Source: Blastococcus sp. TF02-09 (GTDB lineage: Bacteria; Actinomycetota; Actinomycetes; Mycobacteriales; Geodermatophilaceae). Taken from it: a stretch of 64,000 nucleotides of DNA. Below, piece after piece: positions 20,619 to 28,935 of this stretch (positions are counted from its first letter, which is position 1; each line of letters begins with the position of its first letter). The notes beneath the pieces are model-generated. The model was not told the DNA's origin. It ran no database searches and saw only the letters and a list, made by a program, of their open reading frames with translations. Position numbers and translations under genes: made by a program. Location of the stretch: assembly GCF_003319105.1 (NCBI RefSeq), contig NZ_QOHH01000002.1:62001-126000 (forward strand). Reading direction: 5' to 3'.

Positions 20619-22178
20619 GTGAGCCGAGACCGGAACGAGCCCGGCGACCGTCCCGGTCGTCCGCTCCCGCCGAGCCTCGATCCTCGCGCCGGTCGTCCCC
20701 CGCGGCGGCGGGCCGACGGCGACACCTCGCGCGCCGAGGACACCGGCCGCACGCGGACGGGGTCCCGTCGCGCCGCCACCGCGTTCCGCGCGCTGGCCAC
20801 CGTGCTCTCGCTGGTGCTGCTGGTCGGCAGCGGCTGGGGCTGGTACCTGGGCCGGGTCGCCGACGCCTCGGTCAACCGCACCGACGCCATCCCGACCGAC
20901 GGCAACAGCGGCGGCGGCGGGTCGGCGATGAACCTCCTGCTGGTCGGCAACGACAGCCGCACGACCCTGTCCAAGGAGCTCCAGTCCGAGCTGCACACCG
21001 GCGGTGACCAGGGGTTCAACACCGACACGATGATCCTGGTGCACGTGCCGGCCGACGGGTCCCGGGCGTCCTTCGTCTCCTTCCCCCGCGACTCCTACGT
21101 GGAGATCCCGGGTTATGGCAAGGACAAGCTCAACGCCGCCTACGCCTACGGCCGGCAGAACGCCCCCGAGGACGCCTCGGAGGAGGAGAAGGCCGGTCAG
21201 GGCGCCCAGCTGCTGGTGCAGACCGTGAGCGGGCTGACCGGGCTGCGGATCGACCACTACGCCGAGGTCGACCTGCTCGGCTTCTTCAACCTCACGGAGG
21301 TCGTGGGCGGCGTCGAGGTCAACCTGTGCAAGGCGGTCGACGACAGCAAGTACTCCGGCGCCGTCTTCCCGGCCGGACCGCAGGTGATCACCGGCGCCGA
21401 CGCCGTCAAGTTCGTCCGGCAGCGCCACGGGCTGCCGCGCGTCGACCTCGACCGCATCGTCCGCCAGCAGGTCTTCATCGGCGGTGTCCTGCGCAAGATG
21501 CTGTCCGAGGACGTGATGCTCGACCTCGGCCGGCAGCGCCAGCTCGCCGAGGCGGCCTCCGAGGCCCTCACCGTCGACCGCGACCTCGAGCTGCTGGACC
21601 TCGCCCAGCAGATGCAGTCGGTGACCGCCGGCAGCATCGAGTTCCAGACCATCCCGATCGTCACCCCCGACGGGCGGGACGAGCAGGGCCGCTCGATCGT
21701 CCAGCTGGAGGACGAGGAGACCCTGCACGCGTTCTTCGCCGACCTCTCGGCCGAGCCGGAGAAGCCCGAGGCCGCGGCCACCTCGACCACCGAGGCTCCG
21801 CCCACCGCGGCGCCGTCCGAGGTGACGGTGGAGGTCTTCAACGGCTCGGGCACCCGCGGTCTCGCCGGCACCGCCGCCGACGAGCTCACCGCCGCCGGCT
21901 TCGTCGTCGGCAGCACCGGCAACGCCGACTCCATGGACTACACCCGGACCGAGATCCGCTACGCCGCGGCCGACAAGGCGCTGGCGACGACGCTCGCGAA
22001 GGCCGTCCCCGGCGCCAAGGTCACCGCCGACGAGGACGTGCCGGCCGGCACGACGCACCTGGTCCTCGGTTCGGACTTCAACGGCATCGGGCAGGCGGTG
22101 ACCAAGCAGCAGCCGGCCGCCACGACGACGACGGAGGCTCCTGCCCGCACCGCCGCCGACTCGTCCTGCATCAACTGA
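20619..22178 (+). CDS. LytR-CpsA-Psr (LCP) family phosphotransferase
   Basis: LCP proteins attach wall polymers to peptidoglycan; the homologue Rv3267 (Lcp1) ligates arabinogalactan. The 519-residue protein has a basic cytosolic N-terminus, one transmembrane helix (about residues 50-75) and an LCP domain. That domain contains LLVGNDSR, TDTMILVHVP, SFPRDSYVEIPG, KLNAAYAYG and VDLDRIVRQQ, with the Arg and Asp residues that bind pyrophosphate and metal. A threonine-rich linker is followed by a LytR_C domain (VEVFNGSGTRGLAGTAADEL). The GTG at 20619 has GAGGA 5 nt upstream; the GTG at 20607 is possible. As in mycobacteria, a TIGR03089 gene is in the neighbourhood. Confidence 0.93.
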   Translation: MSRDRNEPGDRPGRPLPPSLDPRAGRPPRRRADGDTSRAEDTGRTRTGSRRAATAFRALATVLSLVLLVGSGWGWYLGRVADASVNRTDAIPTDGNSGGGGSAMNLLLVGNDSRTTLSKELQSELHTGGDQGFNTDTMILVHVPADGSRASFVSFPRDSYVEIPGYGKDKLNAAYAYGRQNAPEDASEEEKAGQGAQLLVQTVSGLTGLRIDHYAEVDLLGFFNLTEVVGGVEVNLCKAVDDSKYSGAVFPAGPQVITGADAVKFVRQRHGLPRVDLDRIVRQQVFIGGVLRKMLSEDVMLDLGRQRQLAEAASEALTVDRDLELLDLAQQMQSVTAGSIEFQTIPIVTPDGRDEQGRSIVQLEDEETLHAFFADLSAEPEKPEAAATSTTEAPPTAAPSEVTVEVFNGSGTRGLAGTAADELTAAGFVVGSTGNADSMDYTRTEIRYAAADKALATTLAKAVPGAKVTADEDVPAGTTHLVLGSDFNGIGQAVTKQQPAATTTTEAPARTAADSSCIN

Positions 22179-22228
22179 GCGCCGGAACCTCCCGCCGGGC
22201 TCGGCGACGGCCGCCGTCCACCGGCTGC

Positions 22229-22234
22229 TAGCCT
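22229..22234 (+). promoter_or_regulatory. -10 element before the LicD-methyltransferase gene
   Basis: TAGCCT is followed by 9 nt and an ATG. The layout suggests a leaderless transcript covering this gene and the overlapping coiled-coil gene. Confidence 0.5.
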
Positions 22235-22243
22235 CGGCCGCCG

Positions 22244-23848
22244 ATGCTGTCCCACCTGGTCCTGGACGACGAGGGCCTCTCGTTCACCGCCCCGGCCGAG
22301 GACGACGACCGCGTCGTCGACCTGCTCCTCGCCGGCCGCCGCATCTGGTCGTTCCGGGTCTCCATGACCGAGGCCGACCCCTCCGGCGCGCCCGACCGCC
22401 GCCGGCTGCCGTGGCCGAGGCCGCTGCGGCCCTACCTGACCGGCACCGGCACCATCGGCCTGCGCCCGATCGACGGCGGGCCCGACGAGCTCACCGCCCC
22501 CGCCCGGTTCGGCGACGGCGACCACCCCCTCCGCTTCGACCACCGCCACGGCATCGGGCTGGTCATCAACAAGTTCGGGCGGATCGGTCACGCGCTGGCC
22601 GACTACGACCCCGGCATGGTGCCGCGCCTGCTGGACAACCTCGACCGGATCCGGGCCGTGCTCGCCGAGCACCGGCCCGACCTGCCCGTCTACGTCATGA
22701 GCGGCACGCTGCTCGGCCCCTACCGGGACGGCCGGATCATGCCGCACGACGACGACGCGGACCTCGGCTACCTGAGCCCGCACACCCACCCGGCGGACGT
22801 GGTCCGCGAGGGCTTCGAACTCGGCCGGGCGCTGCGCGCCGCCGGCTTCGAGGCGCTCCGGGCCTCGGCCGGGCACGTGCAGGTCCACTTCAGCCACGAG
22901 GGCCGGCCCGACGCCTACGTGGACCTGTTCACCGGGTTCATCGACGAGCAGGGCTGGTGGCAGCACACCTTCGCCATCCGGCTGCAGGCCCGGCGCAACC
23001 AGGTCGTCCCCACGATCACCATCGACGTCGAGGGGCGCCCCGAGCCCGCGCCCCGCGAGCCGGAGCTCATGCTCAAGGCCAACTACGGCCCGGGCTGGAA
23101 GGTGCCCGACCCCTCCTACCGGTTCGACATCCCCCGATCGGTCCAGGACCGGTTCTGGGGCTGGTTCTCCGACTACGGCATGGACCGGACCATGTGGGAG
23201 GACTTCTACCGCTACGACATCGAGGGCGCCCGGGTGCCGCTCGGCAGCGCCCCGTCGGACTACGCCCGGTGGCTGGCCGGCCGCATCCCGGCCGGGTCGC
23301 GGGTGCTGGAGCTCGGCGCCGGGCGCGGTCACGACGCGCTGTGGCTGGCCGGGCAGGGCTTCGCCGTCGAGGCGCTGGACTACGTGCGCTGGCCGATGCG
23401 TGCGGCCGCCGAGGCGGCGGAGGAGCAGGGTGCGGGCGCCCGGTTCCGGGTGCTCAACCTCTACGACCTGCGCCGGGTGATCACCCTGGGCGCGGAGCTC
23501 GCCGCCGACCGCGAGCCGCTGGTCGTCTACGCCCGGGGGCTGCTGGGCAACTACTGGGACATCGGCCGGCCGATCCTGCTGCGCGGGCTGTCGATGCTGC
23601 TGCGCAGCGGCGGTCAGGCCCACCTGGACGTGCCGCGCTCCAGCCTGATGCCGATCCCGGGCACCGGGATCCCGATGCACCGGGCCGTCCCGGTGGAGAC
23701 GCTGCGCGCGGAGCTGGCCCGCTACGGCCTGCGGATCGACGAGGTGCACGACGCCGACGAGGTCGTCGAGCACACCCCCTGGGAGACGGGCACCGACCCG
23801 CTCCCGACGACGAGGATGGTGGTGACATGGCAGCGGCCGGTGCGGTGA
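22244..23848 (+). CDS. LicD-like transferase fused to a SAM-dependent methyltransferase
   Basis: The 534-residue protein joins two enzymes. The first half carries a LicD/fukutin-type nucleotidyltransferase-fold signature: SGTLLGPYRDGRIMPHDDDAD at about residues 153-173, with the acidic cluster DDDAD at 169-173. Members transfer phosphocholine or other sugar-phosphate groups to glycans. From about residue 330 there is a class I methyltransferase domain with motif I VLELGAGRGHDALWLA (about 354-369) and a following acidic EALDY. No signal peptide is seen, so it acts in the cytosol. Its place among arabinogalactan genes suggests that it decorates a wall glycan precursor, but the substrate is not known. 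It overlaps the next gene by 22 bp. Confidence 0.75.
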   Translation: MLSHLVLDDEGLSFTAPAEDDDRVVDLLLAGRRIWSFRVSMTEADPSGAPDRRRLPWPRPLRPYLTGTGTIGLRPIDGGPDELTAPARFGDGDHPLRFDHRHGIGLVINKFGRIGHALADYDPGMVPRLLDNLDRIRAVLAEHRPDLPVYVMSGTLLGPYRDGRIMPHDDDADLGYLSPHTHPADVVREGFELGRALRAAGFEALRASAGHVQVHFSHEGRPDAYVDLFTGFIDEQGWWQHTFAIRLQARRNQVVPTITIDVEGRPEPAPREPELMLKANYGPGWKVPDPSYRFDIPRSVQDRFWGWFSDYGMDRTMWEDFYRYDIEGARVPLGSAPSDYARWLAGRIPAGSRVLELGAGRGHDALWLAGQGFAVEALDYVRWPMRAAAEAAEEQGAGARFRVLNLYDLRRVITLGAELAADREPLVVYARGLLGNYWDIGRPILLRGLSMLLRSGGQAHLDVPRSSLMPIPGTGIPMHRAVPVETLRAELARYGLRIDEVHDADEVVEHTPWETGTDPLPTTRMVVTWQRPVR

Positions 23849-24213
23849 AGCGGCTGGTGCGGGGCCCGGCGAAGGCGTTCCGGAAGGCCCTGTTCCCCGA
23901 CTACGAGGTCGTGCTGGCCGACATCCGGCTGGCGTTCGACTCCCTGGAGGCGGCGCACCGCGGGATCGCCGACCTGCAGGTGGAGAACGCCGCGCTCCGG
24001 GCCCGCCTGGACGAGGCGCACCTGCGACTGGACGAGGCGCAGGGCCGGCTGGACGAGGCGCTGCCCCGGCTGAGCGAGGGCCTGCTCGAGGAGCGGCGGC
24101 TGAACCTGCGCATCGCCGAGCTCACCGACCTGGTGACCGAGCTCGTGCTGCCGCTGCACGACCGCGACATCGACCCGCAGCAGCTCCAGCGGCTCTCCCC
24201 CGAAACGCTCTAA
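23827..24213 (+). CDS. Small heptad-repeat coiled-coil protein of unknown function
   Basis: The 128-residue protein starts inside the end of the LicD-methyltransferase gene, in another frame, so the two are co-translated. The N-terminus is basic and amphipathic (VKRLVRGPAKAFRKALF), which could touch a membrane or an acidic partner. Residues 45-100 form a predicted coiled coil with near-perfect RLDEAxx heptads. The C-terminus ends RDIDPQQLQRLSPETL. It has no catalytic motif. The context suggests it is an oligomerising or scaffold partner of the upstream enzyme. Its stop overlaps the stop of the convergent dprE2 gene by 4 bp. Confidence 0.65.
   Translation: MAAAGAVKRLVRGPAKAFRKALFPDYEVVLADIRLAFDSLEAAHRGIADLQVENAALRARLDEAHLRLDEAQGRLDEALPRLSEGLLEERRLNLRIAELTDLVTELVLPLHDRDIDPQQLQRLSPETL
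24004..24066 (+). repeat. 21-bp tandem repeat encoding coiled-coil heptads
   Basis: CTGGACGAGGCG recurs at 24007, 24028 and 24049, a 21-bp period that encodes R-L-D-E-A-x-x. The exact DNA identity points to recent internal duplication. Confidence 0.7.
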
Positions 24214-24965
24214 AAAGGGAGCCGACGGAAGACCGGTCGCGGCGTGTGCCGCAGCCCGCTCATCACCCAGCGCATCGCGCCGGGGACCCACACGGTGTGC
24301 CGGCCCTTGCGGACGCCCGTGACGATGGCCTCGGCCACCGCCTCCGGCGTCGTGGACAGCGGCGCCTCGGGCAGGCCCTCGGTCATCTTCGACCGGACGA
24401 ACCCGGGCCGGACGACGAGCACCGAGACGCCCGAGCCGACCAGGGAGTCCGCGAGGCCGGAGAAGTAGGCGTCGACACCGGCCTTCGTGGAGCCGTAGAC
24501 GTAGTTGGACCGGCGGGCCCGCTCCCCGGCGACCGAGGACAGCGCGACGATCACGCCGTGCCCCTGTTCGCGCATCCGGTTGGCGAGCACGGTGCCGACC
24601 ACCACCGGCGCGACGTAGTTGACCTGGCCGAGCGCGGCGGCTGCGGCGGGGTCGGCGGCGAGCTGCTCCTGCTCGCCGAGCTGACCGAAGGCGATCACGG
24701 CCACGTCGATGTCGCCGCCGGCGGCGGCCGCAGCGACCATGCGCTCGGCGGAGCCCGCGTCCTCGGCGTCGAAGTCGACCACCTCGACCTCGCCGCCGGC
24801 GGCGCGCAGCTCGTCAGCGACCGCCGACCGGCGCGGGGTGTCCCGGGCCGCGACGACGACGCGCAGCGGCCGCTCCGCCAGGTAGCGGCGGGCAGTGGCG
24901 ACGGCGATGTCGGACGTGCCGCCGACGAGCAGCAGCGATCCGGGGGATCCGAGCGCGTCGATCAC
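24210..24965 (-). CDS. dprE2: Decaprenylphospho-2-keto-beta-D-erythro-pentose reductase DprE2
   Basis: With DprE1 it epimerises decaprenyl-phospho-ribose to decaprenyl-phospho-arabinose; DprE2 reduces the keto intermediate with NADH. It is a short-chain dehydrogenase of 251 residues (Rv3791 has 254). It shows the Rossmann stretch LLLVGGTSDIAVATARRYL and ALSSVAG followed by YVYGSTKAG, giving the catalytic Ser, Tyr and Lys. The GTG start overlaps the dprE1 stop by 4 bp, so the two are translationally coupled. A longer frame extending to 26285 is a shadow of dprE1. Confidence 0.95.
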   Translation of the reverse strand: MIDALGSPGSLLLVGGTSDIAVATARRYLAERPLRVVVAARDTPRRSAVADELRAAGGEVEVVDFDAEDAGSAERMVAAAAAGGDIDVAVIAFGQLGEQEQLAADPAAAAALGQVNYVAPVVVGTVLANRMREQGHGVIVALSSVAGERARRSNYVYGSTKAGVDAYFSGLADSLVGSGVSVLVVRPGFVRSKMTEGLPEAPLSTTPEAVAEAIVTGVRKGRHTVWVPGAMRWVMSGLRHTPRPVFRRLPF

Positions 24966-26311
24966 AGTGCGAGCCTCCTGGCCAGGTCGGAGGTGAAGAT
25001 CCCCTCGGGGTCCACCCGCTTGCGGACCGCGCGGAACTCCTCGAGCCGCGGGTACATCTGCGCGAAGGTCTCCGGGCGGACCCGGGAGTCCTTCGCCAGG
25101 TAGGTGCGGCCCTCGGCGGCGATGACCACCTCGTCCAGCGAATCGAGCAGGCCGGCCAGCCCCTTCATCACAGGGATGTCCAGCGCCAGCGTCCAGCCCG
25201 GCGACGGGTAGGACAGCATGCCGGGGTTGCCGGGGCCGAACCGCTTGAGGACGGCGAGGAAGGACGCCGTCCCGAACGAGCTGAGCCGGTCCAGCACCTC
25301 GCGCATGGCCTCCTCCTGCCCGAAGGGCACGGTGACCTGGTACTGCACGAACCCCCGAGGGCCGTAGATGCGGTTCCAGCCGCCCACGGCGTCCAGGGGG
25401 TGGAAGAACGTCGGGATGCTCTGCAGCTGGTTGCGCTTGAGCTTCGGGGACTTCCGGTACCAGAGCTCGTTGAAGGCGGCCACCGTCGCCAGGTTCAGCA
25501 GCCCGGGCGGGAAGACGTCGGGCACGGTGACCTTGATCGACCCGTGGTACTTCAGCGGGTCGGCCTGCCACTTCGCGGGCAGCTCGTCGCGCGTGGCGAA
25601 CCGGCCGCGCGTGACCACCGAGCGGCCCATGCGCTTGCCCTTGGCGAGGGTGTCGATCCAGGCGACCGAGTACTCGTAGAGGTGGTCGGTCTCGGCCAGC
25701 AGCGTCATGAGCGAGTCGAGGTCGGGCGTGCGGTCGGTGTCGACCAGGCAGCGGGAGGACTCGATCCGCTTCATCTGCACCTGCGCGCGCAGGATGACGC
25801 CGGTCAGGCCCATGCCGCCCGCGGTGGCCCAGAAGAGGTCGGGGTCCTGCTCGGTGCTCACCCGGCGGACCTCCCCGTCGGCGGTGAGCAGGTCCAGCCA
25901 GCGCACGTGCTGGGCGAAGCTGCCCGCGACGTGGTGGTTCTTGCCGTGGATGTCCGCGCCGATCGCGCCGCCGACGGTGACCAGGCGGGTCCCGGGGGTG
26001 ACCGGCACGAAGAAGCCCTGCGGCACGAAGCGGTTCATCAGCTCGTCCAGCGAGATCCCGGCCTCGACGTCGACCAGCCCGGTCTCCGCGTCGAACGAGA
26101 GCACGCGCGCGGCCGCGGTCATGTCGAGGACGTGGCCGCCGGCGTTCTGCGCGGCGTCGCCGTAGCTGCGGGCCAGCCCGCGCGCCACCAGCCCGCGCCC
26201 GCCCGCGGCGGCGAGGACCGCGCGCGCCTCGGCGTCGTCGTGGACGGGGGTGAGCACCGCCGGGGTGGGCGCCGTGCGCCCCCACCCCTGGAGCAGCGTT
26301 CTCTCAGACAT
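24962..26311 (-). CDS. dprE1: Decaprenylphosphoryl-beta-D-ribose 2-oxidase DprE1 with Ala at the benzothiazinone-target position
   Basis: This FAD-dependent oxidase oxidises decaprenyl-phospho-ribose at C2, acting with DprE2 to make the only known arabinose donor. The 449-residue protein has the FAD domain motifs ARGLARSYGDAAQ and GADIHGKNHHVAGSF, and ends in VDPEGIFTSDLARRL. Aligned with M. tuberculosis DprE1, the essential Lys418 matches Lys407 and Cys387 matches Ala376 (WTLALD here, WNICVD there); both have an offset of 11. Cys387 is the residue modified by benzothiazinones. The ATG at 26311 overlaps the ubiA end by 8 bp. Confidence 0.96.
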   Translation of the reverse strand: MSERTLLQGWGRTAPTPAVLTPVHDDAEARAVLAAAGGRGLVARGLARSYGDAAQNAGGHVLDMTAAARVLSFDAETGLVDVEAGISLDELMNRFVPQGFFVPVTPGTRLVTVGGAIGADIHGKNHHVAGSFAQHVRWLDLLTADGEVRRVSTEQDPDLFWATAGGMGLTGVILRAQVQMKRIESSRCLVDTDRTPDLDSLMTLLAETDHLYEYSVAWIDTLAKGKRMGRSVVTRGRFATRDELPAKWQADPLKYHGSIKVTVPDVFPPGLLNLATVAAFNELWYRKSPKLKRNQLQSIPTFFHPLDAVGGWNRIYGPRGFVQYQVTVPFGQEEAMREVLDRLSSFGTASFLAVLKRFGPGNPGMLSYPSPGWTLALDIPVMKGLAGLLDSLDEVVIAAEGRTYLAKDSRVRPETFAQMYPRLEEFRAVRKRVDPEGIFTSDLARRLAL

Positions 26312-27287
26312 CGAAGACTCCCAACGCCATGGTGGCCACCCAGAGCACACCCAGGCAGAGCAGGACACGGTCACGCAGGACGATCTCCTCGGGCGCACCG
26401 GCGGCGCCCTTGTCGACGTCCACGGCGTACCGGAGGATCGCCATCACGAACGGGGCGATCGAGATGGTGGACCAGGGGATGCCGTCCTGGGCCTCCCCCA
26501 GCTCGAAGGCCCACAAGCTGTAGGCGGTGACCGCCACGCCGGCCGAGAGGCTCCAGACGAACCGCAGGTAGCTGGCCGAGTACTCCTTGAGCGTCTTGCG
26601 GGTCGCGGCGGCGTCACCGACCAGGACGAGCTCGGAGTAGCGCTTGCCGGCCACCATGAACAGCGAGCCGAAGGCGGCCACGAGCAGGAACCACTGCGAC
26701 AGCAGCAGTCCGGCGGCCACGCCGCCGGCGATGCCGCGGAGCAGGAAGCCCGAGGCGACGACGGCGAGGTCGATGACCGGCTGGTTCTTCAGGAAGACGC
26801 AGTAGGCCAGCTGGATGACCACGTAGCTGGCCAGCACGAACGCCAGTTCGGGCCGGGTGAGCAGCACCGCGGTGACCAGCGCGACGGTGAACAGCACGGC
26901 CGCCAACGCCACGGCGAGCCAGCGCGGCACGATGCCGGCGGCGATCGGGCGGAACCGCTTGCGCGGGTGGCGGCGGTCCTCCTCCACGTCGATCGTGTCG
27001 TTGACGAGGTAGACCGCCGAGGCGGAGAGGCAGAACAGCACGAACGCGACGGCGGTCGGCCGCATCACGTCGCCGTTGAAGATCTCCCCGGCGGCCAGCG
27101 GGGCCGCCAGCACCAGGACGTTCTTGACCCACTGGCGGGGTCGGAGGGCCCGGACCACTCCCCAGGCGAAGCTGCCCCGGAAGCCGGGGAGCCGGGGGGG
27201 CAGGTCCGGCACGGGCGAGAGCTCGCCGTCGGCCGGGGCGATGCCCTCGGGAGCCAGTGCGGGGCTCGGCTGCGGATGCACGGTCAT
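26304..27287 (-). CDS. ubiA: Decaprenyl-phosphate phosphoribosyltransferase (UbiA family)
   Basis: It transfers 5-phosphoribose from PRPP to decaprenyl phosphate, the first committed step to decaprenyl-phospho-arabinose, in the plasma membrane. The protein has 327 residues and about nine hydrophobic helices. The Asp-rich metal and PRPP motif NDTIDVEED is at residues 96-104, followed by RRHPRKRFRPIAAG as in Rv3806c. A second polar loop contains GKRYSELVLVGD. Its N-terminal extension of about 40 residues is Pro-rich and cytosolic. The ATG overlaps the PAP2 stop (ATGA), and its end overlaps dprE1. Confidence 0.95.
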   Translation of the reverse strand: MTVHPQPSPALAPEGIAPADGELSPVPDLPPRLPGFRGSFAWGVVRALRPRQWVKNVLVLAAPLAAGEIFNGDVMRPTAVAFVLFCLSASAVYLVNDTIDVEEDRRHPRKRFRPIAAGIVPRWLAVALAAVLFTVALVTAVLLTRPELAFVLASYVVIQLAYCVFLKNQPVIDLAVVASGFLLRGIAGGVAAGLLLSQWFLLVAAFGSLFMVAGKRYSELVLVGDAAATRKTLKEYSASYLRFVWSLSAGVAVTAYSLWAFELGEAQDGIPWSTISIAPFVMAILRYAVDVDKGAAGAPEEIVLRDRVLLCLGVLWVATMALGVFDV

Positions 27288-27817
27288 GCCTTCCTGCCTG
27301 CGTCTCTGGTCATCCGACGGCGCACGGCCGCGGCGACGCCGGAACCGAGCACCGCGCCCGACACGACGTCCGAGGGGTAGTGGACGCCCAGCAGCACGCG
27401 GGAGACCAGCATGACGCCGGTCGCGGCCACCAGGGGCGGGCGTCCGAGCATCGGCCCGAACCCGACGGCCGCCGCGGCGGTGGAGCAGCTGTGCGCGCTC
27501 GGGAAGGAGAGCCGGCTCGGCGTCCCGACCAGCGCCGGCACGTCCTCGAGCGAGGGGCGCACCCGGCGCACCACGCGCTTGACCGCCACCCCGGCGGCGT
27601 GCGCGGCCACGACACCGGCGATGCCGGCGACCCACTCGTCGCGCCGGCGGCCGGTGGCCCACCCGGCGGCACCCAGCGCCAGCCAGCCCAGCGCGTGCTC
27701 GCCGAAGTGCGACAGCCCCCGGGCGACGCCGACGGCAGGGGTCTCCCCCAGCGCACGGCGCGTCGAGCGGAGCACCGCGTGGTCGATCCGGATCAGGGCA
27801 GCACTCGGTGAGGTCAT
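27284..27817 (-). CDS. PAP2-family phosphatase, probable decaprenylphosphoryl-5-phosphoribose phosphatase
   Basis: By its place and homology with Rv3807c it should remove the 5-phosphate from decaprenylphosphoryl-phosphoribose before DprE1 acts. The 177-residue membrane protein carries the three PAP2 motifs: KRVVRRVRP, PSAHSCS (with Ala where many members have Gly) and SRVLLGVHYPSDVVSG. Four to five hydrophobic helices are visible. It is the first gene of a four-gene operon with ubiA, dprE1 and dprE2. The ATG at 27817 has a leaderless -10 element; the frame extending to 28012 is rejected. The reaction itself is inferred. Confidence 0.87.
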   Translation of the reverse strand: MTSPSAALIRIDHAVLRSTRRALGETPAVGVARGLSHFGEHALGWLALGAAGWATGRRRDEWVAGIAGVVAAHAAGVAVKRVVRRVRPSLEDVPALVGTPSRLSFPSAHSCSTAAAAVGFGPMLGRPPLVAATGVMLVSRVLLGVHYPSDVVSGAVLGSGVAAAVRRRMTRDAGRKA

Positions 27818-27826
27818 CGAGGGACG

Positions 27827-27832
27827 ACTGTA
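27827..27832 (-). promoter_or_regulatory. -10 element of the PAP2-ubiA-dprE1-dprE2 operon
   Basis: TACAGT on the minus strand lies 9 nt before the PAP2 ATG. It is the only visible promoter for the four overlapping genes that make the arabinose donor. Confidence 0.5.
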
Positions 27833-27896
27833 GACGGGGAGCACCGGGATCGCCCGGACCACGCGGGGCGGACCGATCCGTCGCATCGCGCCCTGC

Positions 27897-27902
27897 CACT
27901 CT
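27897..27902 (+). promoter_or_regulatory. Weak -10-like element before the TIGR03089 gene
   Basis: CACTCT, with A at position 2 and T at position 6, lies 6 nt before the GTG. It fits the leaderless spacing but lacks the first T. Confidence 0.25.
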
Positions 27903-27908
27903 TGTCCC

Positions 27909-28748
27909 GTGCCCCCCTCGAGCCCCACCCCGTCCGCCGCCGGCCGGGCCCGGCTGCCCGGCGAGCTGCTCGCCGACGCCGTCCGCCGGAACGCCGCCGC
28001 CCCGCTGCTCACCGCCTACGACGACGCGGCCGGCTCCCGCGTGGAGCTGTCCGGGGACACCCTGGCCAACTGGGTGGCCAAGACCGCGAACCTGCTCCAG
28101 GAGGAGTTCGACGTCGGCCCGGGCAGCACGGTGGCCGTGGCGCTCCCGGTGCACTGGCAGACCGCGGCGGTGCTGCTGGCCGCGTGGAGCTGCGGGGCCG
28201 CCGTCCTGGACACGGCCGTCGAGGACGACGACCGGCTCACCGGCGCCGACGTCGTCCTGGCCGACCGGGACCGGCTGCCGGCCCTGGAGGACGCGCTGGG
28301 CGCGGATCCCGCGGTGGAGCTGCTCGGCCTGTCCCTGCACCCGCTGGGCCTGGGGATGACCGACTACGTGGGACCGGCGCGGGACTTCGCGCTCGAGGTG
28401 CGGGCCCACGGCGACTTCTTCGCCCCGTGGGGAACGCCGGACCCCGACGCGCCGGGCCTGGTGACCGGCGGGCTGACGCTGACCCTCGGCGGCCTGGTCG
28501 CCGCCGCCGGGGAGCTCGCCGCCCGGCTGGACATCCGGCCCGACGACCGCGTGCTGGTCGACGCGGGCACCGCGGCGGAGGCGGGGCCGGTCGCCTGGCT
28601 CCTGGCCCCGCTCGCCGCGGGCGCGTCCACGGTGCTGGTGAGCAACCCGGCGCCCGAGGGGCTCCCCCACCGGGCGGCCACCGAACGCGTGACGGCCACG
28701 CTGGGTGTGCGGATCGAGGGCATCCGCGTGCTCGGAGCGCCCGGCTGA
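27909..28748 (+). CDS. TIGR03089 family protein (truncated acyl-adenylate-ligase-like)
   Basis: The 279-residue protein resembles the N-terminal part of acyl-CoA synthetases and amino-acid adenylating enzymes. It matches the actinobacterial TIGR03089 family, of which Rv3268, next to the LCP gene Rv3267, is a member. Visible features are LSGDTLANWVAKTANLLQEEF and VALPVHWQTAAVLLAAWSCGA, as in ligase N-termini. The ATP-binding P-loop and the C-terminal lid domain of active ligases are absent, so catalysis is doubtful. Its role is unknown. It is transcribed away from the decaprenyl-phospho-arabinose operon. Confidence 0.85.
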   Translation: MPPSSPTPSAAGRARLPGELLADAVRRNAAAPLLTAYDDAAGSRVELSGDTLANWVAKTANLLQEEFDVGPGSTVAVALPVHWQTAAVLLAAWSCGAAVLDTAVEDDDRLTGADVVLADRDRLPALEDALGADPAVELLGLSLHPLGLGMTDYVGPARDFALEVRAHGDFFAPWGTPDPDAPGLVTGGLTLTLGGLVAAAGELAARLDIRPDDRVLVDAGTAAEAGPVAWLLAPLAAGASTVLVSNPAPEGLPHRAATERVTATLGVRIEGIRVLGAPG

Positions 28749-28874
28749 GCTCCCGCGACGGCGCCATTTGACGACGCGCCGTGATCGGTCGGTTACTGGA
28801 CGCGGGCAGCTCCTCCCTGGTCTGCTGACCCGCGCTCCACATGTTCCGACCCGCTGCTCAGCCGCCTCGGATGC

Positions 28875-28889
28875 GACGGCTCAGCCGTC
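28875..28889. promoter_or_regulatory. 15-bp palindrome in the 187-bp region before the LGFP operon
   Basis: GACGGCTCAGCCGTC is a perfect palindrome apart from its central base. It lies 46 bp before the GTG at 28936, in the gap 28749-28935. It could be an operator or an RNA hairpin. A TTGACG at 28768 is a possible -35 box, but no good -10 is spaced correctly. Nothing else is recognisable in this gap. Confidence 0.3.
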
Positions 28890-28935
28890 CGTCCGTTCCT
28901 CGGTGCGCTGCGCTCCACACCACTGAGGTGTCGCC

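Noticed and set aside
24210-26285. A single 691-residue frame covering DprE2 and most of dprE1
   Set aside because: Only the last 251 residues are a protein family; the rest is an out-of-frame reading of dprE1, so it is not a fusion.
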